Shown in pieces: positions 1 through 7,066 of a stretch of 10,779 nucleotides of DNA. Both the position numbers and the translations under genes were made by a program. Source of the DNA: Thermoplasmata archaeon. GTDB taxonomy: Archaea > Thermoplasmatota > E2 > DHVEG-1. Where the stretch lies: contig DAOWFO010000063.1 of assembly GCA_030637965.1 (NCBI GenBank), positions 1 through 10,779 on the forward strand. The letters run 5' to 3'. The number at the start of each line of letters is the position of its first letter. Position 1 is the first letter of the stretch. The notes beneath the pieces are model-generated. The model worked only from the letters and a program-made list of their open reading frames with translations, searched no databases and had not been told where the DNA came from.

Positions 1-2013
1 TATAATGGATCATCAAATAAAATAAAACTTGACATAGATTTATCAAATTTTTTATTAATGCTAAGAGGTGGAGGTTGGAAATATTATACTGTTTCTATGG
101 AGAATTCTGATGATACAACAATAGGTGTACAGTTTGTTAAAACAAAAATCTATCTTGAAAGTGAAGATAATTTTATAGATGTTATTCAAACTAGGTTTAC
201 CATAGAAACAATGTGTGATACAAAAGAGGATTTTGATGTTATGCTAGAAATTAGATTTCCTTTTTCGTTGTTGAATTTAAAGACAAAATCATATAATACA
301 TTATTTGATAATTTTAATAATATAAAAAACAATAGAATTTTAAGTAATATTGGAAAAATTATTGAATATAGACAATACCGTTTTTTTGGAATATTCTATG
401 AAAAAATATTCAATTTTTTTCAGAGAATAATTAATACACATAAAGATCAGGTTACCTTGGCCTCAGAATCATATTTTTGCGCAAGGATAGGATATTCTTC
501 ACCCGAAGATGATGAAGGACCAAACAAAGTGGAAACAAGATTTTTCTTTGGAAGAAACAGCATTTGGGAACCCCGTGTTTTTCGAATGAAAATTACTCCA
601 TATGATTTAGAGCGTGGTTTTAAATTAACATATAATAACAGTTATCTTACTGTTGATCAGTCTGGTAATGAAGCATTTTACAGGATTTTTTCTATTGATT
701 TTGAACCTGCCGTGGAATTACAAATAACTTCAATTCCAGGAGAAGGTAAGATTAGCTATAATTTTGGAAATAGCAATAATGAAGCAACAAAGATTTCATT
801 TAGTGCAATTGGCGGATTATTATCTGGAATAATTCAAAGTTTTAATATCGATCCACTCCCTAATGAGATGTCATTCAATCTTACAATTTTGGGTGAAAGA
901 TCATTTAAATATGAAAGCGACACAAGACATTCTGTTACCTATATAATGGACTCTGTAGATGATGAAGGTAACCTTGTTAAACTTGAACTTGAGAATTTAC
1001 CACAAAAAATTACTGCTGAATGGGGATTAAATATTTTTTTATTATCTTTGAGTAGTTCTGGTTTTATTGATCTTGATATGAGCAGTGATGTTGGAAGAAT
1101 GACATTATCGCTTTATGATAGTGAAATACCATTTATTGAAATAAATAATTTCCCAAAGAAATTACGGATTGATGGGTTTATTGATGTACCAAGCTTGCAA
1201 GGATCAATTACCGCTTCGAAATATTCAGGGACAACTACAACAATAAATGTACCATTAAACTTTAATAAATGGCAGATAATTGGAACAATTAACATTAACA
1301 ATGGGTACGGATCTGCTTCATTTAACCTTCCAGATACTAGCAGTAATCATACTTCAGTTGGTCTAGATACAAATAACAATGCATTATTCGGATTAGCTTT
1401 TTCAGTGGTTGACACAGAGACTGATATTGAGGTATTATATATTGGAGTGGATGCAATTGCTACTGATGATTTATATATATCATTTGATAGCGAAGGGAGT
1501 ATAATCGGTAATTTGGATTGGTCTGGGAAAATTACAGAACTTATAGATTTGGTTATATCTGTTGATTTCCAAGGTGCTGCTCTAGATATTTCTACTTCAT
1601 GGACGCTAGGTGAAACAGGGTCATTCGAAATAGCATTAAACAAGGATGTTGAGGTCATTTTTAGTGATATAGAAACTGATCAATTAAAACTATATGGATA
1701 TGTTTCCTTAAATGAGGGCCGGTATGTCAAATTTGAATGGGACTGGGGATCAACAGGGTATTTTATGGTGTTTACAAATGGACCAATTGGTAATGAACTT
1801 TTTCTTGAGATAGGTTATGGTTCCATCCAGGACGGTATATATCAATATGGATTTAAGATGGAAGCTACAGATTTTCTTGATTTGACTAGAAAAGTTTTAT
1901 GGGATACAGAGAATGATATTATTCCACGCATTTGGTTTTTGGGAGATAATGGATTTCCGGGTAATTGGGATGTGTGGTTGTTATGGAATTATGTATGGTA
2001 TGAGGTGAAATAA
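1..2013 (+). CDS. Large beta-rich probable surface protein, 5' end outside the window
   Basis: I do not recognise this protein. The frame has no stop from base 1 to the TAA at 2011-2013, giving 670 visible residues. The first ATG at 58 has no Shine-Dalgarno before it, so the gene almost certainly begins upstream of the window. The sequence alternates hydrophobic and polar residues, is rich in Asn, Ser, Thr and aromatics, and has no transmembrane helix. It looks like an extracytoplasmic beta-sheet protein. Within visible residues 280-395 a short motif recurs, DPLPNEM, ENLPQKI and NNFPKKL, each followed by a beta strand; this suggests tandem beta units. The C-terminus is aromatic (WDVWLLWNYVWYEVK) and lacks an obvious anchor. 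Only 2 bases separate it from the next secreted protein gene, so the two are probably co-transcribed. Being a real gene is well supported; its role is unknown. Confidence 0.85.
   Translation, partial: YNGSSNKIKLDIDLSNFLLMLRGGGWKYYTVSMENSDDTTIGVQFVKTKIYLESEDNFIDVIQTRFTIETMCDTKEDFDVMLEIRFPFSLLNLKTKSYNTLFDNFNNIKNNRILSNIGKIIEYRQYRFFGIFYEKIFNFFQRIINTHKDQVTLASESYFCARIGYSSPEDDEGPNKVETRFFFGRNSIWEPRVFRMKITPYDLERGFKLTYNNSYLTVDQSGNEAFYRIFSIDFEPAVELQITSIPGEGKISYNFGNSNNEATKISFSAIGGLLSGIIQSFNIDPLPNEMSFNLTILGERSFKYESDTRHSVTYIMDSVDDEGNLVKLELENLPQKITAEWGLNIFLLSLSSSGFIDLDMSSDVGRMTLSLYDSEIPFIEINNFPKKLRIDGFIDVPSLQGSITASKYSGTTTTINVPLNFNKWQIIGTININNGYGSASFNLPDTSSNHTSVGLDTNNNALFGLAFSVVDTETDIEVLYIGVDAIATDDLYISFDSEGSIIGNLDWSGKITELIDLVISVDFQGAALDISTSWTLGETGSFEIALNKDVEVIFSDIETDQLKLYGYVSLNEGRYVKFEWDWGSTGYFMVFTNGPIGNELFLEIGYGSIQDGIYQYGFKMEATDFLDLTRKVLWDTENDIIPRIWFLGDNGFPGNWDVWLLWNYVWYEVK
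2002..2008 (+). promoter_or_regulatory. Strong Shine-Dalgarno for the propeller/Ig surface protein
   Basis: GAGGTGA lies 7 bases before the ATG at 2016 and matches seven bases of the anti-Shine-Dalgarno complement GGAGGTGA. It sits inside the last codons of the upstream gene, whose stop at 2011-2013 is 2 bases before this start. That arrangement fixes the start and suggests coupled translation. Confidence 0.8.
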
Positions 2014-2015
2014 AC

Positions 2016-4787
2016 ATGAACAGAGAAATGGTAAAAAAATTTATGAAAATTTCTTCCATAATGGTTTTATTTATTCTAGTAATATCTTTAGCTACACAGG
2101 CCATGCTTTTAGTTGATATTAATGTAACAGAAAATTCTTTGGCAAACTATGAGCCTAATGTTTCATTTGGCGGAGGATCTTCATTTATGTGGGAGGATGA
2201 ATTTTTAGATGAAAGTAGAATAGATGTCGAAAAATCTTACAACTATATCGTGGATAAAAGCGAAGGAAAAGTGATAATGAAAAACACCCATGAAGCATGG
2301 TATAATCCAGATTGGACTCGGATGAAAAATATTGATATAAATAATCAAGGAAGTACGACTTTCAATGAATATGTTTTGGATTTGATAGTCTATTATGATT
2401 CAGATATGCGATCAGATTTCCAGGACCTTCGATTTACCGATGATGAAGGAAACGATCTTTATTACTGGATAGGTGAGATGATAGACGGTGAATCTGCAAA
2501 TGTATTAGTTAGAGTACCAGAAGTGCCACCTGGCCATTCTTATATTTATATGTTTTATGGAGATCCAACAGCAGAAGATGAAAGTAATTTTGATATGATA
2601 TTCACTTGGGATGACCGGACAGATCCTGATATTATGATTTCATATAAAAATTATCTTGAAGGAGCATGGGATCCTGATGTGGAATATGGTAGTGGTAGAT
2701 TTCTTGTTGCATGGGAGGAAAGATTAGGACCAGAAGATTTGCCTCTTGATATGGAGAGAACTTTTCCATGTTGTATTCATGGAAGAACTTACAATTCAGA
2801 TGGAGGTGATCCGAATCCTAGCGGAGATGCAGATATTGATATAACTCCAGGTGATGACTATTCATACCATGCTGAGAATCCTTCTATTGCCTATGGTGAT
2901 GGCAATTTCTTTGTTATATGGGAGGAAAATCCAGCGGATCAGATTATTAATAGATATGAAGCAGATATTAAGGCTGCTCTTGTTACCTCAGGAGGTCAAG
3001 TTACTAAAAGATTCACTATATGTAATGCACCAAATTTGCAATGTGATCCTCATGTTGCTTATGATAGTTCCAGTCAAAGATTCTTTACCGTTTGGGAGGA
3101 TGCTCGAGATAGTTCAAGTAACTATGATGTTTACGGAAGAATATATGATGAGAATGGAAATCCAATAGGACCCGATTTTCAGGTTGCTGCAGGTGCTAAC
3201 TGTCAGGATGAACCTTGGATTTGTTCAGATAATCAAGGTTATTTCATGGTAGTTTATGAAGATGGATATAATCCTGAAACTGGGCCATTCAGTCTTTTTT
3301 CACAAAAGTTCGATTCATATGGTAATAAAGTAGGATCAACTATACCTATTGCTATTGGAAACGATAGTAATGATAATATTTTCCCCTCTATTGCATTTTG
3401 TACAAACACAGAGAGATATTTTGTGTCCTGGAATGATGCAGATCTTAGTATGGGTTATTGGCGGGGTAACATATGGGGTAAAATATTAGATAAATATGGC
3501 AATGTTGTATTTGACAATTTCATTATACAGCCAGGTTATCAGTATGTAAGATCAGATGTAGTTCCATATCTTGAAACATTGTTTTTTATATCATATGATG
3601 GTAGTAGCGATCTATGGGGAACATTGGTATCTTCCGATGGGAAAGTACAAACTGATGAGCATATGCTCTCAGATGGATCCTCGCAAAGCGTAGATTGGAA
3701 CAATCTTGCTGTCGGTGATGGTAGAATCTTTGCAACTTGGGAAGATGAGCGGGATCAGGCAAGCGAATATGCAGATACTTTTGGTAGTGTCTGGCAAGTT
3801 TATCGTTCAACAGATTCTCCAGATATTAGCTATAATTTTGGTGAAGAAAAGGAAATAATAACACAGGCGGTTGTTGTTTCAAAGTTAATTCCTATAGATA
3901 GTGGTTTTTTAGAATGGGAAGAATTTGATGCATTATATTTTACCCCAATAGGAAGCATACAATTCGATATCTTAAATGAACAGGCAACACAAGTTCTTTT
4001 AGGAAATATTAATCCAGGAAAGGATATTTCAGGTTTACCTGATGAACCTATTAGAATACGGGCTACTTTTACAAGGGCAATTCCAAAAAATTCACCGATA
4101 CTAGATATGTGGAGTGTTAGTTGGCTAGGTGCTGATTATGACCCTCCGTGGACTCAATGTGAGATGAATCCCGAATATCCAGATGGTGATAACAACTGGT
4201 ATACTGTATCGGTAGAGTTTACTCTATATGCGTATGATGATGTCTCTCCAACAGAGGATATTATAACGTATTTCAAAATAAATGATGGACAGCAAAAAAT
4301 ATATGATTCTAATAATAAACCTCAGATTTCTATTGATGATTACGATAATAAGATCGAATTTTGGTCTCTGGATGCTGCTGAAAATGAGGAAGCCCCTCAC
4401 AACATAATCCATGATATAAAAATAGATAGAACAAAACCAACTGTAACTATTGAAAAACCAGAATGGGGAAAAATTCCACCAGGAAACACCCAAGTTAAGG
4501 TAACAGTTTATGAATCAAGTTTTGGGTCAGGAATTCAAAAGGTTGAAATATGGTTTAACGGAGGTAAAGTTGCAGAATTTCTTGAACAATATTCATATAC
4601 CTGGAGTTTCACTGCAGAGAAATGGCAACAATATGAAATAGAAGCAAAAGCATATGACAATGCAGGTAATATTGGTAATTCCTATGTGTCTATTCGCTGT
4701 TCTAAATTTAAATCATTTAATATCTACCATCTGAATTTTATTGATAAATTAATAGAACGATTTCCAATATTAGCTCAATTATTCTAA
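2016..4787 (+). CDS. Secreted multidomain surface protein: DUF2341, seven-repeat propeller-like region, OmpL47/Ig-like domains
   Basis: The 923-residue product begins with a basic segment and a hydrophobic stretch (about residues 10-32), a signal peptide or N-terminal anchor. Residues 95-185 resemble DUF2341 (WYNPDW, then a YIYMFYGDP end), a domain of archaeal and bacterial surface proteins. Residues 218-578 hold seven copies of a motif of the form P-x-[IV]-A-Y-(x)n-F-[FL]-V-x-W-x-[DE], for example NPSIAYGDGNFFVIWEEN, spaced about 45-70 residues apart, which fits a seven-bladed beta-propeller. Residues 605-705 look like a beta-sandwich. Residues 708-805 resemble the OmpL47/Ig type (DGDNNWYTVSVEFTL, FWSLDAAEN, IDRTKP), and 806-895 form another Ig-like domain (KAYDNAGNIGNS). 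The tail ends in LIERFPILAQLF. The protein probably acts outside the membrane in binding or structure; no enzyme active site is visible. Family names are from memory. Confidence 0.88.
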   Translation: MNREMVKKFMKISSIMVLFILVISLATQAMLLVDINVTENSLANYEPNVSFGGGSSFMWEDEFLDESRIDVEKSYNYIVDKSEGKVIMKNTHEAWYNPDWTRMKNIDINNQGSTTFNEYVLDLIVYYDSDMRSDFQDLRFTDDEGNDLYYWIGEMIDGESANVLVRVPEVPPGHSYIYMFYGDPTAEDESNFDMIFTWDDRTDPDIMISYKNYLEGAWDPDVEYGSGRFLVAWEERLGPEDLPLDMERTFPCCIHGRTYNSDGGDPNPSGDADIDITPGDDYSYHAENPSIAYGDGNFFVIWEENPADQIINRYEADIKAALVTSGGQVTKRFTICNAPNLQCDPHVAYDSSSQRFFTVWEDARDSSSNYDVYGRIYDENGNPIGPDFQVAAGANCQDEPWICSDNQGYFMVVYEDGYNPETGPFSLFSQKFDSYGNKVGSTIPIAIGNDSNDNIFPSIAFCTNTERYFVSWNDADLSMGYWRGNIWGKILDKYGNVVFDNFIIQPGYQYVRSDVVPYLETLFFISYDGSSDLWGTLVSSDGKVQTDEHMLSDGSSQSVDWNNLAVGDGRIFATWEDERDQASEYADTFGSVWQVYRSTDSPDISYNFGEEKEIITQAVVVSKLIPIDSGFLEWEEFDALYFTPIGSIQFDILNEQATQVLLGNINPGKDISGLPDEPIRIRATFTRAIPKNSPILDMWSVSWLGADYDPPWTQCEMNPEYPDGDNNWYTVSVEFTLYAYDDVSPTEDIITYFKINDGQQKIYDSNNKPQISIDDYDNKIEFWSLDAAENEEAPHNIIHDIKIDRTKPTVTIEKPEWGKIPPGNTQVKVTVYESSFGSGIQKVEIWFNGGKVAEFLEQYSYTWSFTAEKWQQYEIEAKAYDNAGNIGNSYVSIRCSKFKSFNIYHLNFIDKLIERFPILAQLF

Positions 4788-4854
4788 TATCTTAGTTCTA
4801 GATGAGAAATAAAAGTTGGATAAATCTATTGTTTAGCATTCTCTCAATTAAATT

Positions 4855-5343
4855 TTAAAATTGTGTTGATTTTTTCCCATAATTTTTTCTTGTAGTCCAT
4901 ATGTCATCTGGTAGTGTTTTATATATATTTCTCCTTTGTGCGCTATCCGTTTTTATTCTACTGGTAAGTATGTTTTTATTTTTTTTAACTCCATTTTCAG
5001 CATATTTTAAAATTTTACTTTTTTTAAGTTCCCAATAATGTGTCAGCCACTCTCTTCCATCATATAATTTTTCTTCTTCTCGCCCTGTTGAAATCAATCC
5101 CTCTGATTCCAACATATAAAGTAATTGCCTATCCTCTGGTTTTAGGATATTATCGATAATCCTATTGTCATACCCAAATATATCCATTATAAATCCAGCA
5201 ATTTGTTCAGCCTTATCTTTCCTTATACCAATTATACTTGCTATTGCTTTTGACATAACATTGAGAGTTATAACATTTATAAAAATATCCTTTCTCTCTC
5301 CCCCCTTCAATTTTATTCTTAGCATAATATATATTTTGTACAT
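4855..5343 (-). CDS. DUF6015-like conserved archaeal protein with basic C-terminal tail; start uncertain
   Basis: The conserved-looking core is residues 25-115, counted from the first ATG at 5343. It has a helix-rich first half (SKAIASIIGI, FIMDIFGYDNRIIDNIL), then a PEDRQLLYMLESEGL segment and a strand-like LYDGREWLTHYW. This strongly resembles DUF6015, a small family of unknown function that I remember from Thermoplasmatota. The helices followed by a likely beta-hairpin could be a winged helix, but that is inference. A lysine-rich stretch follows and leads to a second motif, IYKTLPDDIW (140-149). The start is unresolved. ATGs at 5343 and 5325 lack a ribosome site, the G-rich ribosome-site-like run lies inside the frame at codons 14-17, and the next in-frame ATG (5256) cuts into the core. 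The gene is monocistronic and convergent with the surface-protein gene. Confidence 0.75.
   Translation of the reverse strand: MYKIYIMLRIKLKGGERKDIFINVITLNVMSKAIASIIGIRKDKAEQIAGFIMDIFGYDNRIIDNILKPEDRQLLYMLESEGLISTGREEEKLYDGREWLTHYWELKKSKILKYAENGVKKNKNILTSRIKTDSAQRRNIYKTLPDDIWTTRKNYGKKSTQF
4863..4888 (+). terminator. Candidate U-rich terminator region for the surface-protein operon
   Basis: Two runs of six T (4870-4875 and 4883-4888) occur about 80-100 bases after the stop at 4787, within the end of the convergent gene. Archaeal termination commonly uses U-rich tracts without a strong hairpin. A 12-bp palindrome, AATTTTAAAATT, lies just before at 4851-4862. There is no GC-rich stem, so the call is tentative. 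Confidence 0.3.
5294..5305 (-). promoter_or_regulatory. G-rich Shine-Dalgarno-like run inside the DUF6015-like frame
   Basis: The minus strand reads GGGGGGAGAGAG here, followed by AAAGGATATT. It resembles a ribosome binding site, but no in-frame ATG, GTG or TTG follows within 20 bases. An out-of-frame ATG lies at 5276-5274. The run probably marks the true translation start, just ahead of the conserved core. Confidence 0.45.
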
Positions 5344-5417
5344 TGCTGATATTTATGTTTTTCTATTATTTCTAAAAAAGTTATTAAAAATAATAATATA
5401 AGTTGCATACTCTTAAA

Positions 5418-5425
5418 TATTTATA
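5418..5425 (-). promoter_or_regulatory. Candidate TATA box for the DUF6015-like gene
   Basis: TATAAATA on the minus strand lies about 75 bases upstream of the first in-frame ATG, in a position that would place transcription start near 5395. A second TATATAT at 5327-5333 is a competing candidate that would start the RNA at about the G-rich ribosome-site-like run. In such AT-rich DNA either could be chance. Confidence 0.25.
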
Positions 5426-5550
5426 AGAAAAATCAATAACATAAAAAACAATCAAGTCAATAGAATTTTATAAAAAATCAGATTTTAAAGGCAATACTAC
5501 TAACCTTAATGATTAAACTTTGGTAATAGCGATTCAATAAAATATGAAAG

Positions 5551-5623
5551 CGCCCCGGCCGGAATTTGAATCCGAGTCCCGAGCTCGACAGGCTCGGATG
5601 ATAGGCCACTACACTACCGGGGC
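5551..5623 (-). tRNA. trnD: tRNA-Asp (anticodon GTC)
   Basis: The minus strand folds into a full 73-nt cloverleaf. The acceptor stem GCCCCGG/CCGGGGC (5617-5623 with 5552-5558) pairs perfectly, and the discriminator is G (5551), as expected for Asp. The anticodon stem is CGAGC/GCTCG with loop CTGTCGA, putting GTC at 5587-5589. The T-arm has loop TTCAAAT at 5564-5570. No CCA is encoded after the discriminator and no intron is present. The D-arm GTGT/TCAT is weak but typical of archaeal tRNA-Asp as I remember it. Pair 53-61 is A-U instead of the almost invariant G-C. It decodes Asp codons GAC/GAU. The gene stands alone, with no other RNA gene beside it. Confidence 0.97.
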
Positions 5624-5645
5624 TAATACTCTGTTTTGCAAAGGG

Positions 5646-5651
5646 TAAATA
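5646..5651 (-). promoter_or_regulatory. Candidate TATA box for tRNA-Asp
   Basis: TATTTA on the minus strand lies about 25 bases upstream of the mature tRNA 5' end, with a purine-rich AAAGGGAGC just before it that could serve as the BRE. The distance fits an archaeal promoter that starts at or near the tRNA 5' end. Confidence 0.35.
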
Positions 5652-5938
5652 GCTCCCTTTCTTTAATCTTTTCCTACTTTGTACTGTTTTTAAACTTAAA
5701 AAACCGTATTTTTTAGATTACCGTAGAAATCTATTAAAAAAAGCAAATCTGGTTTTTACTAAGAAATTATCTATTTTCCATTAAGGTTAATATATTGTAT
5801 AAAATCCTTTAATGTTGTATTAACTTATCTCTTATTCATACTCTTCATATGAATCAAGAGGTTCTCTATTTTTATATTTTATTAATTAATTTCCAATTGT
5901 AACTAAATAGACAATAAGATCAATACTCACCTCTGAGG

Positions 5939-6104
5939 GTGGACGATAAAGAGGAAATATAAACGGTTAAATCGCTAGAAAAAGAAATTAAAGAAATCAT
6001 TATTAAAATTAAACCGCCAACTGATTCTTATGATGTATAGTCGAAATTAACAAAGTTTTGTTTATTCATCTTCTTATCAAATGGAAAATTCCTTATTACC
6101 TAGT
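5939..6104 (+). pseudogene. Possible remnant of a small gene (LEKEIKEIIIKIKPPTDSYDV)
   Basis: The plus strand at 5966-6037 translates to a protein-like helical peptide rich in Lys and Glu that starts VKSLEKEIKEII and ends PPTDSYDV, then a TAG at 6038. Upstream, AAAGAGG (5948-5954) would suit a ribosome site, and 8 bases later comes ACG (5963-5965) where an ATG would be expected. The same frame stays open after the TAG for about 20 codons, to a TAG at 6102-6104. An in-frame TAA lies at 5960-5962. It could be a small gene that lost its start codon and gained a stop, or simply chance. I cannot assign a family, and the evidence is weak. Confidence 0.25.
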
Positions 6105-6127
6105 ATTTATATTCCATTCGCCGTCTT

Positions 6128-6149
6128 TGTATAATGACTATACATTCTT
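6128..6149 (+). terminator. AT-rich hairpin followed by a T-rich tract
   Basis: TGTATA-ATGAC-TATACA is a perfect 6-bp inverted repeat followed by TTCTTTTT on the plus strand. It lies just after the possible small-gene remnant and beyond the end of the convergent secretion operon. The stem has mostly A-T pairs and would be weak. It may be a terminator or chance. Confidence 0.2.
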
Positions 6150-6163
6150 TTTGAGGATATATT

Positions 6164-7066
6164 TTAGAACATAAATTTGAAAATAAAAAATGAAATAAGA
6201 ACTAGAATAAAACTAAATCTAATACCCGATAAGAGTCTGCCATCCATCATAAATCCTCCAAGTAGCCCTCCACCTAAACTTTGTACTATGACAAATGAAA
6301 ATAAAGTGTATTTCAAGAGAGTATGATCTATAAAGGCAATATTCATATTACCTATCGTTTGCCCGGCCATTTGATCTTGAAGGTCAAAAATTGCTTGAAA
6401 TATTGTTTTATCAATTATCAAAATCACTGCAAGAAATACAAAAAAACTGATGAATATCACCATACTATACAAAGACATTTCCGTTTTCCTTTGTTTTTCC
6501 ACTTGTTTAGCTTGATCAATTTCCCTTGCAGCAGCATTAAAAACTAAGGAACTGTTACCTCCGATCTCCAGTGCTTTATTTACTGTTATTGCCATCCGTT
6601 TAACAGTATCTGTGTTGATTCTTTTTGCAAGGTTATCAAGTGCTTCATTGACTGGAATTCCCCATGAAAGTTGGGCAGACATTAATTTTAATTCTGGTGT
6701 TAGTTTTCCATGGTCCCCTCTTGCAGCAGATTTTATAGCATCAAAGACAGTCATTCCTGATGAAGTTGAGCTACTTATTTCACGTAGAAAATCAGGTAGC
6801 TGACCTTCAACGTCTTTTTTCTTTTTTGTCATCAAGTGATTATAAAAACCGATTGGGCCAATCGCAGATAGTAAACCATATACAAAAAAATCGACCCATG
6901 TGATGATATTTTCTGGAAGATGTATTACTTCTATGAGGATTAAAAAACCGATTAAGAATAAAACAATTGAGAAACAAAATGATACAACAATTAAAATCAA
7001 GATCGGTGAGTTCTTTCCATATTTTTGTTTCAAATTGTACTTTTTAGATAGAAAAGGATTTCTCAT
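6164..7066 (-). CDS. TadC-like type II secretion system F domain membrane protein (second platform subunit)
   Basis: The 300-residue product has two N-terminal transmembrane helices (about 20-46 and 55-77). A cytoplasmic helical domain of T2SF type follows (about 90-195), with LPDFLREISSSTSSGMT, the short WGIPVNEALDNLA and NKALEIGG, which are characteristic of these platforms. Three more hydrophobic segments follow (about 198-219, 251-275 and 280-299). Between the third and fourth is an outer or loop segment of about 30 residues. In archaeal Tad/Epd-like pili such proteins form the membrane platform turned or pushed by the ATPase. The start is ATG at 7064-7066, overlapping the previous gene as ATGA, with GGGGGA 6 bases upstream. 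It is the last gene of the operon. Archaellum ArlJ carries two T2SF domains in one chain; here they are split over two genes, which argues against an archaellum. Confidence 0.9.
   Translation of the reverse strand: MRNPFLSKKYNLKQKYGKNSPILILIVVSFCFSIVLFLIGFLILIEVIHLPENIITWVDFFVYGLLSAIGPIGFYNHLMTKKKKDVEGQLPDFLREISSSTSSGMTVFDAIKSAARGDHGKLTPELKLMSAQLSWGIPVNEALDNLAKRINTDTVKRMAITVNKALEIGGNSSLVFNAAAREIDQAKQVEKQRKTEMSLYSMVIFISFFVFLAVILIIDKTIFQAIFDLQDQMAGQTIGNMNIAFIDHTLLKYTLFSFVIVQSLGGGLLGGFMMDGRLLSGIRFSFILVLISFFIFKFMF

Larger units (their letters stand above)
5624..6163. other. Intergenic region of about 540 bp, no intact gene
   Basis: This AT-rich stretch separates the tRNA from the end of the secretion operon. 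I see no intact coding frame of convincing length, no CRISPR repeats, no insertion-sequence ends and no second RNA gene. It contains the tRNA promoter on its left side, a possible decayed small gene at 5939-6104 and an AT-only hairpin at 6128-6144. Short inverted matches (TTCATATGAA at 5844-5853, for example) are within what AT-rich DNA gives by chance. Confidence 0.6.

Noticed and set aside
1347..1658. Minus-strand frame of 103 codons inside the left surface-protein gene
   Set aside because: It is antisense to a long, uninterrupted plus-strand frame with consistent protein character, and has no family features of its own.
5165..5401. Plus-strand frame of 78 codons opposite the DUF6015-like gene
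   Set aside because: It is hydrophobic by virtue of being antisense to the conserved minus-strand core and has no ribosome site. I treat it as a shadow.
5551..5623. tRNA-Asp as an integration site for a mobile element
   Set aside because: I found no second copy of the tRNA 3' end in the window and no integrase gene. The secretion operon is on the 5' side of the tRNA, not the usual integration side.
5501..5789. Eleven-base inverted repeat TAACCTTAATG / CATTAAGGTTA flanking the tRNA
   Set aside because: In AT-rich intergenic DNA a single match of this length is plausible by chance, and no third copy or target duplication is visible.
5998..6045. C/D box guide RNA suggested by CTGA and TATGATGT near the small-gene remnant
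   Set aside because: The boxes are in the wrong order and spacing, and the C box is imperfect, so no guide RNA fold is supported.
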